Below, piece by piece: positions 55,734-64,000 of a stretch of 64,000 bases of DNA. Source of the stretch: Oscillospiraceae bacterium (GTDB lineage Bacteria > Bacillota > Clostridia > Oscillospirales > Ruminococcaceae); contig SVNC01000003.1 in the NCBI GenBank assembly GCA_015067025.1, positions 26,383 to 90,382 on the forward strand. Direction: 5' to 3'. Under the pieces are notes generated by a model that was not told the DNA's origin, ran no database searches, and was given only the letters and a program-made list of their open reading frames with translations. Positions within the stretch are counted from its first letter, which is position 1, and every line of letters starts with the position of its first letter. The position numbers were made by a program, and so were the translations under genes.

Positions 55734-56400
55734 ATTCACTTTCTCTAAAAGGTGTTCTTGCAAACACAGCACAAATAACCTTGTTGCCGTTATTTTTCAG
55801 AAGATCTGAGACCTCTATAAGCGTTGAACCTGTCGTGGTTACATCATCAACCACAAGGATAATTTTACCGCAAACAGCTTTTTCTCTCAGTCTGTAGCAA
55901 CCTTCTAAATTATGAAGTCTTTGTTGTCTGTTAAGAGTTTTCTGCTCCTTTGTTTCCTTTACCTTGCATATCATCTTTACAGTTTCAATTCCTGAAAGAT
56001 AGCTTAAATGCCTTGCAATCTTTTCGGTGTGATTGTAACCTCTTGTTATCCGTTTTACTCTCCCCATAGGAACAGGAACGATAACATCTATATCATCAAT
56101 AATCCCATAGGCTCTTAGTAAATCGTATATCTCAGTTGCCATAAAAGCAAGCTTTGAAAAATCTCTGTGCTTTTTGCCTCCGATAACGACATTCTGAATA
56201 TTATCATTGTACTCGCATACACTGTAGCAAGGATAATTACCGATATTTAGTCTTTCCTGCTTTCTCGGAAAGGAGATATTACAATCTATGCAGACATATT
56301 CCCCTGCATCTGTCACTTTCCCGCAAACGGCACAGCGGTCAGGGAAAAATAAGGACAGGCATTTATTATATATGCAGTAGGCTTTATTCTTCGTCTTCAT
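55732..56400 (-). CDS. comF: ComF-family phosphoribosyltransferase-like protein
   Basis: A 222-residue protein. CAVCGKVTDAGEYVCIDC is the N-terminal four-cysteine zinc site. VIVPVPMGRVKRITRGYNHT and ILVVDDVTTTGSTLIE are the phosphoribosyltransferase motifs, the latter the PRPP-binding loop. ComF family members act in DNA uptake for competence (ComFC) or have general roles. The start lies 17 bases inside the end of the upstream gene, so translation is coupled. No comFA helicase gene adjoins it. Confidence 0.88.
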   Translation of the reverse strand: MKTKNKAYCIYNKCLSLFFPDRCAVCGKVTDAGEYVCIDCNISFPRKQERLNIGNYPCYSVCEYNDNIQNVVIGGKKHRDFSKLAFMATEIYDLLRAYGIIDDIDVIVPVPMGRVKRITRGYNHTEKIARHLSYLSGIETVKMICKVKETKEQKTLNRQQRLHNLEGCYRLREKAVCGKIILVVDDVTTTGSTLIEVSDLLKNNGNKVICAVFARTPFRESE

Positions 56401-58495
56401 CTGTAAGGAAAGGATTCTTAGTCTTAACGGGGCTGAAAAGTCCGTCTAACACTCTTTGAGTCTTGTTTGTACTAACATTCTCATTAAGGGTTATTTTGGG
56501 AGGAGTTCTCCTTCTTTTCGGCTTATCAGGTATTTCTATTATCTCAGGCCGGGGTGCTGATTTTTCCTCTGACGGCTTTTCTTCAGCTACTTTTACTGAA
56601 GGTGTCGAGGGAAGAATATCAAAATCTTCCTCTGTCATTTTTGCCGCACCATCGCTCATAATATCAGGAAACAACACCTCATCGCTGTTAGCCGTTTTTG
56701 TGTACATATTGGCGGCATACTTTGCCCTTGTGGTGTTAGGCTCTCTTATATAGGACGCCTTTGCAATCTCCTTATCAAAACCGCCTGACGTTTCTTCTGT
56801 GTTTATTTCGGGGTATGTCATAGCTGTAAATTCCGAAGAAATTACGGGAGGTGTATCCTCAACAAAACCATCATCCGCTTTTATTTCTTCTTCCTTTACT
56901 TCCTCAGCTACTGTCGGATTTGTATCAAAGCTGAAGATATCATCAAGAGGCTTGAAGGCTCTTTCGTTTACACGACTGAGCTCGGATATACTTTCATCAA
57001 AAGCACCGTCAAAGGGATTTTCAAAAAGGCTTACATCCATAACTCTTGCATTTTCAGCCTTCATTACCTTTACCGTTGGTAAGGATTCCTGTGCGATATC
57101 CTCGATTGAGGGTCTTACAAGTTCTTCTTCCGTTTCTATCTCACGCTTGCGGCGACGATATTCCTGCTCATAAAGCTCGCTTCTGTCCACTCTTTCAAAG
57201 ACAAAGGGCTTTACCTTTGGTTCTTCAGGCGTGGGCTCTTCAACCTTTTTAGGTGTGATCTCCTGCTGTGACGCAGGATTGAACTTAAGCTCCTTTGAAT
57301 ATCTTTCAAAATCCCTGAATTCTTCTACACTAAGTCTTCTGTGGGCGATATTTTCCTTTATAGCCATAAAATACTGATACCACTCGGCGAAATCTCTCTG
57401 AGTAAGATCAACGTTTATACGCTTTGACATATAGCTGTAAAGCTCATTGGTCATAGCGTCAAGCTCTTCTATTTCTTCAACAGTACGCAATGGCACCATA
57501 TTGCTGATCTCATAACAGGTTCTGCCGTTGGGCTGTTCAGTATCGCAGTAATCTTCATCATAATCCTTGTTTCTGACAAAGTATTCGCCGCAACGCTCGC
57601 ATCGGCTTATTACCATTCTGTTTTCGAGCATAAGATCTATTTCAAGGTCTATTACAGCCTTGAAGCTTTCTGCCACGTATACCTTTTTAGGCATAGACCT
57701 CATTGTCTTTACAATAGTGTCAATGACAGCGTCGGGCTTTTCGGGTATAACGTTTTTTATATGCGAAAAAACGTCCATAGCTTCAGTATCAGATCTCAGT
57801 GCTGAAAAATCTTCTATCGTCTCTTCGGGATACTCGATTTCTGATAAAGCGGTCTTGGCAATTTCCTTGGATATTGTGCCCAGAATAAAGGGAGCAGAAG
57901 GTAGTCTTCCTACAGAATACATTCTTGCTGTACCAAAATTATCGGTAGGATAGCCCATTTCATTTGCGGCAACTATAAAGGTGAGGTCAAAATAATCTCT
58001 TCTTGCACCTGCTGTTATAAGGTCAGCCTTTTCAGAAAAAACAAACTCAGTCTTTTTCTTGGCGTAATCCTGTATTTTAAGCAGGTTTACCCACTGGTTT
58101 ACAGCTTTGCCGTGTCTGTACTCGGTAAGTCTCGCAAAGAGAGTTTTTTCAAAATTATTCTTTGCCTGTATATAGCTGTTCCATAAAGCAGAGGGACCTA
58201 TGCCCTTTTCTCTGCATATATATTCAATAAAAAAGTCCTGAATTATCTTTTCAAAAAGTGTGTGGATATTCGCCTCATAAAACTTATGGCAGGCACTTAT
58301 GGAATTTCTGAGAGCTATCGCTTCTACCAAATAAAATTCTCCGTTTGCTTCGCACTTTTTGCAGAAGTCTGTAGTTCTGCGGACAAAGCCTGAAAAATCA
58401 AAGGAGCAGAATTTAAGAAGGCTGTCAGGATAATGAAGACTATATATTTCGCTTGAATTAAGACCTGTCAGACTTGCCGTTGCATATCTTTTCAT
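56384..58495 (-). CDS. DUF6076-like protein with zinc finger and long disordered tail
   Basis: A 703-residue soluble protein. Residues 1 to about 410 are an ordered helical domain ending in a treble-clef-like zinc site, CERCGEYFVRNKDYDEDYC, then a further Cys (TCYE), as I recall for DUF6076 proteins. The remaining 290 residues are acidic, Pro/Glu/Ser-rich and likely disordered, with repeated short EEP and PE phrases and a basic end (KPKRRRTPPKI). The function is unknown. GAAAGGAGCTATCACAGCAAT precedes the ATG. The 17-base overlap with comF suggests a shared mRNA. Confidence 0.65.
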   Translation of the reverse strand: MKRYATASLTGLNSSEIYSLHYPDSLLKFCSFDFSGFVRRTTDFCKKCEANGEFYLVEAIALRNSISACHKFYEANIHTLFEKIIQDFFIEYICREKGIGPSALWNSYIQAKNNFEKTLFARLTEYRHGKAVNQWVNLLKIQDYAKKKTEFVFSEKADLITAGARRDYFDLTFIVAANEMGYPTDNFGTARMYSVGRLPSAPFILGTISKEIAKTALSEIEYPEETIEDFSALRSDTEAMDVFSHIKNVIPEKPDAVIDTIVKTMRSMPKKVYVAESFKAVIDLEIDLMLENRMVISRCERCGEYFVRNKDYDEDYCDTEQPNGRTCYEISNMVPLRTVEEIEELDAMTNELYSYMSKRINVDLTQRDFAEWYQYFMAIKENIAHRRLSVEEFRDFERYSKELKFNPASQQEITPKKVEEPTPEEPKVKPFVFERVDRSELYEQEYRRRKREIETEEELVRPSIEDIAQESLPTVKVMKAENARVMDVSLFENPFDGAFDESISELSRVNERAFKPLDDIFSFDTNPTVAEEVKEEEIKADDGFVEDTPPVISSEFTAMTYPEINTEETSGGFDKEIAKASYIREPNTTRAKYAANMYTKTANSDEVLFPDIMSDGAAKMTEEDFDILPSTPSVKVAEEKPSEEKSAPRPEIIEIPDKPKRRRTPPKITLNENVSTNKTQRVLDGLFSPVKTKNPFLTDEDEE

Positions 58496-58541
58496 ATTGC
58501 TGTGATAGCTCCTTTCTCTTTATGATTTTCAGATAATATCA

Positions 58542-59411
58542 TTATTCTTCAGAAGTTTCTGTATCTTCTTCACTATCAGCATCGCTTTCCGTCACACTTT
58601 CATCCTTGCTTTCTGCTTTACTGCTTGTTACCTTACTTTCTTCAGAAGAAAGCTCTTCTTCGGAATACTCTGTTTCGGGAATAGGGTCAAAAGTAAATTC
58701 TCTTTGTCTGCCGTCTATATAAAGGGTGTGCTCATCCTTCCATTCGATCTTTGCAGGTCTGTCGTATGCGGATGTATTGATATGGATACATCCAAGCACC
58801 TTTTTACATTCTGCAAAGGGTAATGAGATGTCACCTTCGGTCTGTTCAAGGTAGAAGGAAACCGTTCTCTGTGCGTCCTTTTCAGGCTCTACGTAGGTAA
58901 CCAGTCTGTAAAGTCCGTCGGGAGAATAGTTATAGGTTGTACTTCTTTCAGAAAGTTTTACGTCATAAAGAGTAATATTTCCCAGCAGCATACGTAGTGT
59001 CAGGTATACAAGCACGCCTACAACGTACATAAGAAGATAGATCGTACCGAGTATAGTCTTTGTGGTTTCGCTGACTCCGCATAAAAAGAATATAAGCACA
59101 CAGACAACTACGGGAGGTACGATAATAAACCAGTTGTCAAAGCCGAAAATAAGTATCGCAAAGGATATAAGCGGCGTTACCATTGCACACATTCTTGTTA
59201 CGACCTGTTTTCTTGTAAAGAACATTATACCACCGAATATTACGTTTATAAAAAGGAATAATGTAAAAAGTGCTCCCGAATGAGTAGGCTGAACGTAGTA
59301 GCCCATCATAAGCCAGGCGATAAAGCCTAAAAACACAGGGTATCCAAGTGATAAAAAGGAAACACCGAATTTAAACCATTTATTCGTAAGAAAAGTCAGT
59401 ACTTTATTCAT
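58542..59411 (-). CDS. Membrane protein of unknown function with acidic tail
   Basis: A 289-residue protein. About five hydrophobic segments (15-35, 42-60, 68-88, 92-112, 118-142) are followed by a soluble domain of about 100 residues (SPDGLYRLVTYVEPEKDAQR region, beta-rich, possibly extracytoplasmic) and a Ser/Glu/Asp-rich C-terminal tail of about 45 residues. No family recognised. It has its own promoter and precedes the DUF6076-like gene by 46 bases, so the three leftward genes down to comF may be one transcript. Confidence 0.65.
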   Translation of the reverse strand: MNKVLTFLTNKWFKFGVSFLSLGYPVFLGFIAWLMMGYYVQPTHSGALFTLFLFINVIFGGIMFFTRKQVVTRMCAMVTPLISFAILIFGFDNWFIIVPPVVVCVLIFFLCGVSETTKTILGTIYLLMYVVGVLVYLTLRMLLGNITLYDVKLSERSTTYNYSPDGLYRLVTYVEPEKDAQRTVSFYLEQTEGDISLPFAECKKVLGCIHINTSAYDRPAKIEWKDEHTLYIDGRQREFTFDPIPETEYSEEELSSEESKVTSSKAESKDESVTESDADSEEDTETSEE

Positions 59412-59489
59412 AATTTCTGTTCCATCCTTTATATTACCGATAAGCTTTAATTATAGTTTATCGTCATAAGCGTAAAAATAGCTAATTAT

Positions 59490-59518
59490 ATTGTATACTA
59501 AAACCGAGAAAATTTCAA
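59490..59518 (-). promoter_or_regulatory. Promoter of the membrane orphan gene
   Basis: Minus strand TTGAAA (59513-59518), 17-base spacer, TACAAT (59490-59495). Confidence 0.7.
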
Positions 59519-59600
59519 GTGTTATTTGAAATTTATAGCAGTATACTGTAATTTTCGGTATATACTTCTATATCTATACGCAATATCTGATTATTCACGT

Positions 59601-59630
59601 AAAAAAAGCACCGTATCTCTACGGTGCTTT
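59601..59630 (-). terminator. Terminator of ftsZ
   Basis: AAAGCACCGTA/TACGGTGCTTT (59605-59615, 59620-59630), TCTC loop, with a T-run on the minus strand. Confidence 0.9.
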
Positions 59631-59643
59631 ATAACAATCTTAA

Positions 59644-60786
59644 TTACTTACCTCTGTTGCTGAGAAGCTCAAATAAATCTGAGTGATCGTCATCATCGAA
59701 ATCTGTAGCAGATCCGGGAGTTGCAGGGAATATCGCACTATCGGATGAAGAAGAAACGGAAGAAAGACCTGTAAGGACCTCTTCGATCTCTGCATCGGAT
59801 GTAACGTAGCTGTTACCCTCATCATCCTGGAAGCAGGTTGCGATAACCGTTACAACGATCTCATCGTCAAGGCCGTCCTCAAATGCAACACCGTGTATAA
59901 CCTGAACCTGCTGTGATGCATTTTCTGTAAGCAGATTCATAACCTTATCCATTACTTCAAGAGGTGTATCGTCTGAGATCTGAAGATTTACGAGAAGCTT
60001 GCCTGCATTCTTGATAGATGTTTCAAGCAGGGGTGACGTGATAATTTCCTGAACTGCCTGTTCAGCGGCATTTTCACCCTTACCATGACCGATAGCCATA
60101 TGAGCGTCGCCGGCCTGTTCAAGTGTAGCCTTTACGTCTGAGAAGTCAATGTTTACAAAGCCTGCACCGTTTACAAGGTCAGAGATGCCCTTTACAGCCT
60201 GTAAAAGAACATCGTCAACCATTGCATAAGCAGCCTTCATAGAAATATTCTTTTCTCTTATTGAAAGCAGACGCTGATTAGGAACGATAACAAGTGTATC
60301 CACATATTTTCTGAGTTCTGCAATGCCCTGAAGAGCAAGATTCATCTTATATTCTCTTTCGAAATCAAAGGGCTTTGTAACAACGCCTACTGTAAGTATG
60401 CCCATTTCCTTTGCAATCTCAGCAACAACGGGAGCTGCACCTGTACCTGTACCGCCACCCATACCTGCAGCGATAAACACAAGAGTTGCACCTTTAAGCT
60501 TTTCTGCAATATCATCTCTGTTTTCCTTAGCAGATTCTTCAGCTACGGGAGGCTTACCGCCTGCTCCACGACCCTTTGTGGTCTTTCTGCCTATCTGAAT
60601 ACGCTCCATAGTGTTGCCGTCCATCTTCATAAGAGCGGCTACGTCTGTATTTACAGCAATGAACTCTACGCCCTCAACATTGTTGCGTATCATGTTTGCA
60701 ACAGCGTTTCCGCCGCCACCGCCGACACCTACAACCTTTATCTTGACGTCACGTTCAAATTCTTCTATATCAAAATCAAAGCTCAT
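59644..60786 (-). CDS. ftsZ: Cell-division tubulin homologue FtsZ
   Basis: A 380-residue GTPase forming the division ring. KVVGVGGGGGNAVANMIRN at the start, the tubulin signature GGGTGTGAAPVVAEIAKE, and NQRLLSIREKNISMKAAYAM (T7 region) are all present. The C-terminal linker is short and Ser/Asp-rich. The tail peptide that normally binds FtsA/SepF/EzrA reads DLFELLSNRGK, a divergent version of the usual IPxFLRxRx. AATTGGAGGAATTTTAAA precedes the ATG. It has its own promoter and terminator, separate from the ftsQ-murA-murG run upstream. Confidence 0.97.
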   Translation of the reverse strand: MSFDFDIEEFERDVKIKVVGVGGGGGNAVANMIRNNVEGVEFIAVNTDVAALMKMDGNTMERIQIGRKTTKGRGAGGKPPVAEESAKENRDDIAEKLKGATLVFIAAGMGGGTGTGAAPVVAEIAKEMGILTVGVVTKPFDFEREYKMNLALQGIAELRKYVDTLVIVPNQRLLSIREKNISMKAAYAMVDDVLLQAVKGISDLVNGAGFVNIDFSDVKATLEQAGDAHMAIGHGKGENAAEQAVQEIITSPLLETSIKNAGKLLVNLQISDDTPLEVMDKVMNLLTENASQQVQVIHGVAFEDGLDDEIVVTVIATCFQDDEGNSYVTSDAEIEEVLTGLSSVSSSSDSAIFPATPGSATDFDDDDHSDLFELLSNRGK

Positions 60787-60828
60787 TTTAAAATTCCTCC
60801 AATTTTAGTATCTGAAATTCCATTTATT

Positions 60829-60857
60829 ATTGTAGCAGATTTCACAGATAATTGCAA
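60829..60857 (-). promoter_or_regulatory. Promoter of ftsZ
   Basis: Minus strand TTGCAA (60852-60857), 17-base spacer, TACAAT (60829-60834). Leader of about 35 bases. Confidence 0.7.
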
Positions 60858-60957
60858 GTAGTTTACAAAAATTTTCTGCACAATTTGTTTAATTTTTTTC
60901 AAAAAGCACTATATGTTGTATTTTTGCGTATTTTGCTGAAACGTGCTTCTGATAGAA

Positions 60958-60987
60958 TCAAGACCTGTTGCAATTTACAGGTCTTGA
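60958..60987 (-). terminator. Hairpin after ftsQ
   Basis: TCAAGACCTGT/ACAGGTCTTGA (60958-60968, 60977-60987) with an 8-base loop; the minus-strand T-run is weak. Probable terminator of the murG-murA-ftsQ transcript. Confidence 0.6.
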
Positions 60988-61002
60988 TATATAATTTCCG
61001 AT

Positions 61003-62385
61003 TTATTCTTCTTCGGGAGGTGTCGTTGTTCCTACCGTAATATCACTTTCAGGCTCTGAGCCGTCATCAGGTTCAGTCGTCTCAGGAACTGACGTTTCAG
61101 GTTTTGAGTTTTCGTCGTTTGGTGCGTTAGGGTCATAGGTCGGACGGAAGGTCACCTTCATATCAGCTGAAGGATCTGCCGCCTTTGACAAATCAAGCTC
61201 GCCCTTTTCATTTTCAAACTCACCGTTATCAATAAGATTTTTTGCAATGGTCAGTTTTACCTTCATATCCTTGTCTTCGCCTAAATCAAGCACTAATTTG
61301 TCGTCATAATTAAGGCGTAACGAGTATATACTGGTAATATCTATTTCTTTTATCTTATCAGCCATTCCAACGGTATCATAGGCTTCTATCACCTCAAAAA
61401 GTGTATCAAGCTTTCTGTCTGCACCTACCATAGAATCCTTTGAAAGTCCGCTGTAGGTCTTTACCGCCTTTAAAAACTTTGTAAGATAATTTCTTGTACC
61501 TTCATCTGCTACTGACAGAAAAGCTCCCGAAATTGCAAATTCAGGATCAAATCCGATAACCGTCACACAGTCGGGATATGGGGATGTAAGCTCGCTGTCA
61601 AGTATTCTGCCGTTAGCTGAAATAAGATAATAGCCGCCGTCATTTGTCTGTACGCTTGCTAAGGGCGTTGCCTGATTTAATGTAATTATAAGCTTTGACT
61701 TGAAGTAATCCTTTCTCACAGTCACCTTATCAACGTAAGGAAGCTCATCTATAAGCCTGTCAACTATCTCACCTTCATTTATAAAGTTAAGATTTGTACC
61801 AAGCTCAATATCGCATTTATCTACAACCTCTTCGTAGCTGTAGACTGTTTCACCTTCAACCTCGATTTTAGTCAGATTGAAAAGTACCGTTCTCGAAAGA
61901 ACGATGCTCAAGGTAACCAGTATAACAACACCAATGATATAGAAAAGAAGATTGCGTGAAAAATGACTTGTAAGACGCTTTTTAAGGCTCTTCTTTTCGG
62001 CAGGCTGTTCTTCAGTGTTCTTTCTGTTTTTCGTCTTATTCTTAAGTACTCTGCTCTGTATATCTATAGGCTTTGCTATAGTACCATCGTCTTCAAGATA
62101 GGATGGTGTACTGTAATCATCCTTACGGGATGTTGTTTTTGCATTGCTCTTATTATCTTCGTGCTTTGCTGTATTCTTTACAGACTTTGTTTTTTTCTGG
62201 TTGTTATCCTGCTTTTTTTCTGCCTTTTTCTTTTTGTCGGAATGTTTTTTTCTTTTGTCTTTGGCAGAATGTCTGATATCCTCTGACTGTTCAGCAGGTT
62301 TTTCAGACTGTGACGGTCTGTTTTTTCTGCTGGGAGGCATTTCAGCCCACATATTGTGGCTATCTCTTCCTCTGTTATCAGCCAT
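61003..62385 (-). CDS. ftsQ: Cell-division protein FtsQ/DivIB
   Basis: A 460-residue bitopic membrane protein. Residues 1 to about 145 are cytosolic, very rich in Lys, Asp and Asn (low complexity). One membrane helix follows (LLFYIIGVVILVTLSIVLS), then a POTRA domain (FNLTKIEVEGETVYSYEEVV), the beta domain (ATPLASVQTNDGGYYLISAN) and a Pro/Glu/Thr-rich tail. DivIB/FtsQ stabilises the FtsL/FtsB complex of the divisome. I use the ATG at 62385, with GGAAAGGA 9 bases before; an ATG three codons earlier is possible. It follows murA after 18 bases. Confidence 0.88.
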   Translation of the reverse strand: MADNRGRDSHNMWAEMPPSRKNRPSQSEKPAEQSEDIRHSAKDKRKKHSDKKKKAEKKQDNNQKKTKSVKNTAKHEDNKSNAKTTSRKDDYSTPSYLEDDGTIAKPIDIQSRVLKNKTKNRKNTEEQPAEKKSLKKRLTSHFSRNLLFYIIGVVILVTLSIVLSRTVLFNLTKIEVEGETVYSYEEVVDKCDIELGTNLNFINEGEIVDRLIDELPYVDKVTVRKDYFKSKLIITLNQATPLASVQTNDGGYYLISANGRILDSELTSPYPDCVTVIGFDPEFAISGAFLSVADEGTRNYLTKFLKAVKTYSGLSKDSMVGADRKLDTLFEVIEAYDTVGMADKIKEIDITSIYSLRLNYDDKLVLDLGEDKDMKVKLTIAKNLIDNGEFENEKGELDLSKAADPSADMKVTFRPTYDPNAPNDENSKPETSVPETTEPDDGSEPESDITVGTTTPPEEE

Positions 62386-62403
62386 TCTTATCATTCCTTT
62401 CCT

Positions 62404-63669
62404 TTAAACTCTCTTTATATCAGCTCCTGCAAGCCGTAGGGATCTTTCTATATTTTCATATCCTCTGTCTATATGACATAATTTTGTTACAACAGATTTT
62501 CCCTCTGCTGAAAGTGCCGCTAACACAAGAGCCGCACCGCCTCTTAAATCCGTAGCCTGAAGCTCACTGCCGTAAAGGCGATCTACTCCTTCGACTACTG
62601 CAACCTTTCCCTCTACCTTAATATTCGCACCCATACGACGAAGCTCACTTACGTGGCGATATCTGTTTTCAAATATATTTTCCACAAAAACAGTCGTACC
62701 CTGTGCTTTTGTAGTTGCTGTCATAATAAGTGCCTGGGCATCGGTCGGGAAACCCGGGTATGGCATTGTTCTTATCGTCTGCGGTGCTTTAAGCCTGCCT
62801 GTTACTCTGATATAAATACTATCCTTTCCAAAGGAATATATCTTACATCCCATAGACTGCAGGATAGGTATCATTTGTCCCAAATGCTCTGCATTTGCAC
62901 CTGACAGTATAAGCTCTCCACCGCAACAAGCTGCCGCACATAAATAGGATGCTGTCACTATTCTGTCGGGGATCACCCTATGCTCACAGCCGTGCAAGGT
63001 CTTTACTCCCTCTACTATTATTATATCGGTTCCTGCCCCGTGAACTTTAGCACCACATCCGCTGAGAAATTCTGCCAGATCGCATATCTCAGGCTCTCTT
63101 GCCGCATTATGTATCTGCGTTACGCCCTTGGCTCGTACCGCCGCTAACATTATATTTTCTGTTGCTCCTACAGATGGGAAGGAAAGAGAAATATTCGCTC
63201 CGTGAAGTCCTTTTGGTGCAGTACACATAAGAAAGCCGTGCTGTTCGGTTATCTCCGCCCCCATTTCTCTGAGTGCCGAAAGATGAAGGTCGATAGGCCT
63301 TGGTCCTAATTCGCAACCACCGGGAAAAGATAATTTGCAGCTTTTCATTCTGCCGAGCATTGCTCCTAAAAATACGATGGATGAACGCATTTCTCTCATA
63401 AGTGACTGGGGTACTTCAGTATTTTCCGCCACGGAAGCATCTGCTATAACAGTACTTCCCTCTCTTTTGCATTTTACACCGATGCAACTAAGTATCCTCA
63501 TTGCGTAATCCACATCCGTTAGCTTCGGACAATTATGGAGAACACATTCTCCCTCCGATACAAGCACAGTAGCAGAAAGTAAGGGAAGAGCACTGTTTTT
63601 TGCACCGTGTACGGCAATCTCTCCTTCAAGCCGATTACCGCCGTTTATAACAAGCTTTTGTTTTTCCAT
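62404..63669 (-). CDS. murA: UDP-N-acetylglucosamine 1-carboxyvinyltransferase
   Basis: A 421-residue enzyme that adds enolpyruvate to UDP-GlcNAc, the first committed step of peptidoglycan synthesis. NGGNRLEGEIAVHGAKNSAL is the typical start, and PGGCELGPRPIDLHL carries the catalytic Cys that fosfomycin targets. YPGFPTDAQALIMTATTKAQ and DLRGGAALVLAALSAEG are the conserved C-terminal motifs. The Cys is intact, so the enzyme would be fosfomycin-sensitive in principle. It lies 60 bases after murG. Confidence 0.96.
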   Translation of the reverse strand: MEKQKLVINGGNRLEGEIAVHGAKNSALPLLSATVLVSEGECVLHNCPKLTDVDYAMRILSCIGVKCKREGSTVIADASVAENTEVPQSLMREMRSSIVFLGAMLGRMKSCKLSFPGGCELGPRPIDLHLSALREMGAEITEQHGFLMCTAPKGLHGANISLSFPSVGATENIMLAAVRAKGVTQIHNAAREPEICDLAEFLSGCGAKVHGAGTDIIIVEGVKTLHGCEHRVIPDRIVTASYLCAAACCGGELILSGANAEHLGQMIPILQSMGCKIYSFGKDSIYIRVTGRLKAPQTIRTMPYPGFPTDAQALIMTATTKAQGTTVFVENIFENRYRHVSELRRMGANIKVEGKVAVVEGVDRLYGSELQATDLRGGAALVLAALSAEGKSVVTKLCHIDRGYENIERSLRLAGADIKRV

Positions 63670-63729
63670 ATTATCACCCTCTCTGGCTTTTTCTACATAC
63701 TATGCCCTGAAAGATGATAATGTGATAGC

Positions 63730-64000
63730 TTAATTTTTAAGATCCATTAGTTCTATTATCTGTGACAGAACAACCTCTGCCGCATTCTTCACCCCAAGTC
63801 TTGAAGCATTTTCTGCCATAAGGGATAAAAGCTCAGTATTGCCGTAAAATTCGTTTACCGTATCAATAAGCTTAGCACCTGTAAGCTCTTTGTCGTTTAT
63901 AATTCTGCCTGCATTGGCATTCTGAAGCGTCAGAGCATTATAATACTGGTGATTTTCTGCCGCGTAAGGATAAGGGACAAGCACACTCGCTCTGCCTATG
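63730..64000 (-). CDS. murG: UDP-N-acetylglucosamine transferase MurG, C-terminal fragment
   Basis: The last 90 residues of MurG are visible; the gene continues past the right edge and its start is not in the window. GRASVLVPYPYAAENHQYYN is the conserved UDP-GlcNAc-binding segment of the C-terminal Rossmann domain, and ANAGRIINDKELTGAKLIDT is the following motif. MurG makes lipid II from lipid I on the inner membrane face. Upstream in the same direction as murA and ftsQ, it belongs to a division/cell-wall (dcw) cluster. Confidence 0.9.
   Translation of the reverse strand, partial: IGRASVLVPYPYAAENHQYYNALTLQNANAGRIINDKELTGAKLIDTVNEFYGNTELLSLMAENASRLGVKNAAEVVLSQIIELMDLKN

Noticed and set aside
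55485..55735. T-box or amino-acid riboswitch upstream of the binding-protein gene
   Set aside because: The predicted promoter lies downstream of the structured block relative to the gene, and no T-box consensus (AGGGTGGNACCGCG) is present.

Overview
The window reads as chromosomal DNA of a low-to-mid GC, Gram-positive member of the Clostridia, most like a gut or rumen Ruminococcus/Oscillospiraceae-type bacterium. This is an inference from purine-rich AAAGGAGG-type ribosome sites, many TTGACA-17-TATAAT promoters, a DivIB/FtsQ-FtsZ division cluster, a sortase-type cell-wall protein, a secreted GH5 endoglucanase with fibronectin-III modules and a chemotaxis operon. No 16S or species marker is present, so the genus is not proven. 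The window opens in the 3' end of a DUF1846 gene and closes in the 3' end of murG.

Layout. 1-6 kb: DUF1846 end, a small charged orphan protein, diaminopimelate decarboxylase (lysA), a BD-FAE type esterase, then a 1.09-kb non-coding element with about 195-bp imperfect terminal inverted repeats packed with small hairpins, then a regulator joining a LacI/PBP-like sensor, a GAF-like domain and a LytTR output. 6-12 kb: a long leader and a secreted protein of unknown function, then a heterodimeric ABC exporter. 12-18 kb (minus): an operon of alpha/beta hydrolase, membrane-anchored MurF-like ligase, D-Ala-D-Ala-ligase-like ATP-grasp enzyme, small orphan, RluA pseudouridine synthase and nitroreductase. 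17.5-20.3 kb (minus): ECF S component, FlhB-C-like protein and FliK-like protein. 20.4-27 kb (plus): cheA-cheW-cheR-cheB followed closely by the GH5 cellulase.

27-39 kb (mostly minus): glycosyltransferase, zinc-ribbon membrane protein, AraC-GGDEF fusion, coiled-coil zinc-ribbon protein, then a housekeeping operon yerC-methyltransferase-hslO-recJ-relA-MBL hydrolase, then galE-NUDIX-thioesterase. 39.6-44.5 kb (plus): seven tandem small membrane proteins, six of them ending in a CxxC...CxxC zinc ribbon. This is the most unusual gene array in the window. It is followed by a 1703-residue cell-wall adhesin with isopeptide-type domains, a 36-bp repeat stalk and an NPNTG sorting signal.

50-64 kb (mostly minus): polysaccharide deacetylase, an aspartate carbamoyltransferase carrying a PyrI-like zinc module, a polyprenyl-phosphate sugar transferase, a SpoIIM-like membrane protein (plus), an amino-acid-type binding lipoprotein, a candidate structured RNA, comF, a DUF6076-like protein, a membrane orphan, ftsZ, ftsQ/divIB, murA and murG. 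Cell-envelope construction (Mur ligases, Ddl, MurA, MurG, FtsQ, FtsZ, deacetylase, sugar transferase, sorted adhesin) is the main theme; chemotaxis plus cellulose degradation is the second.
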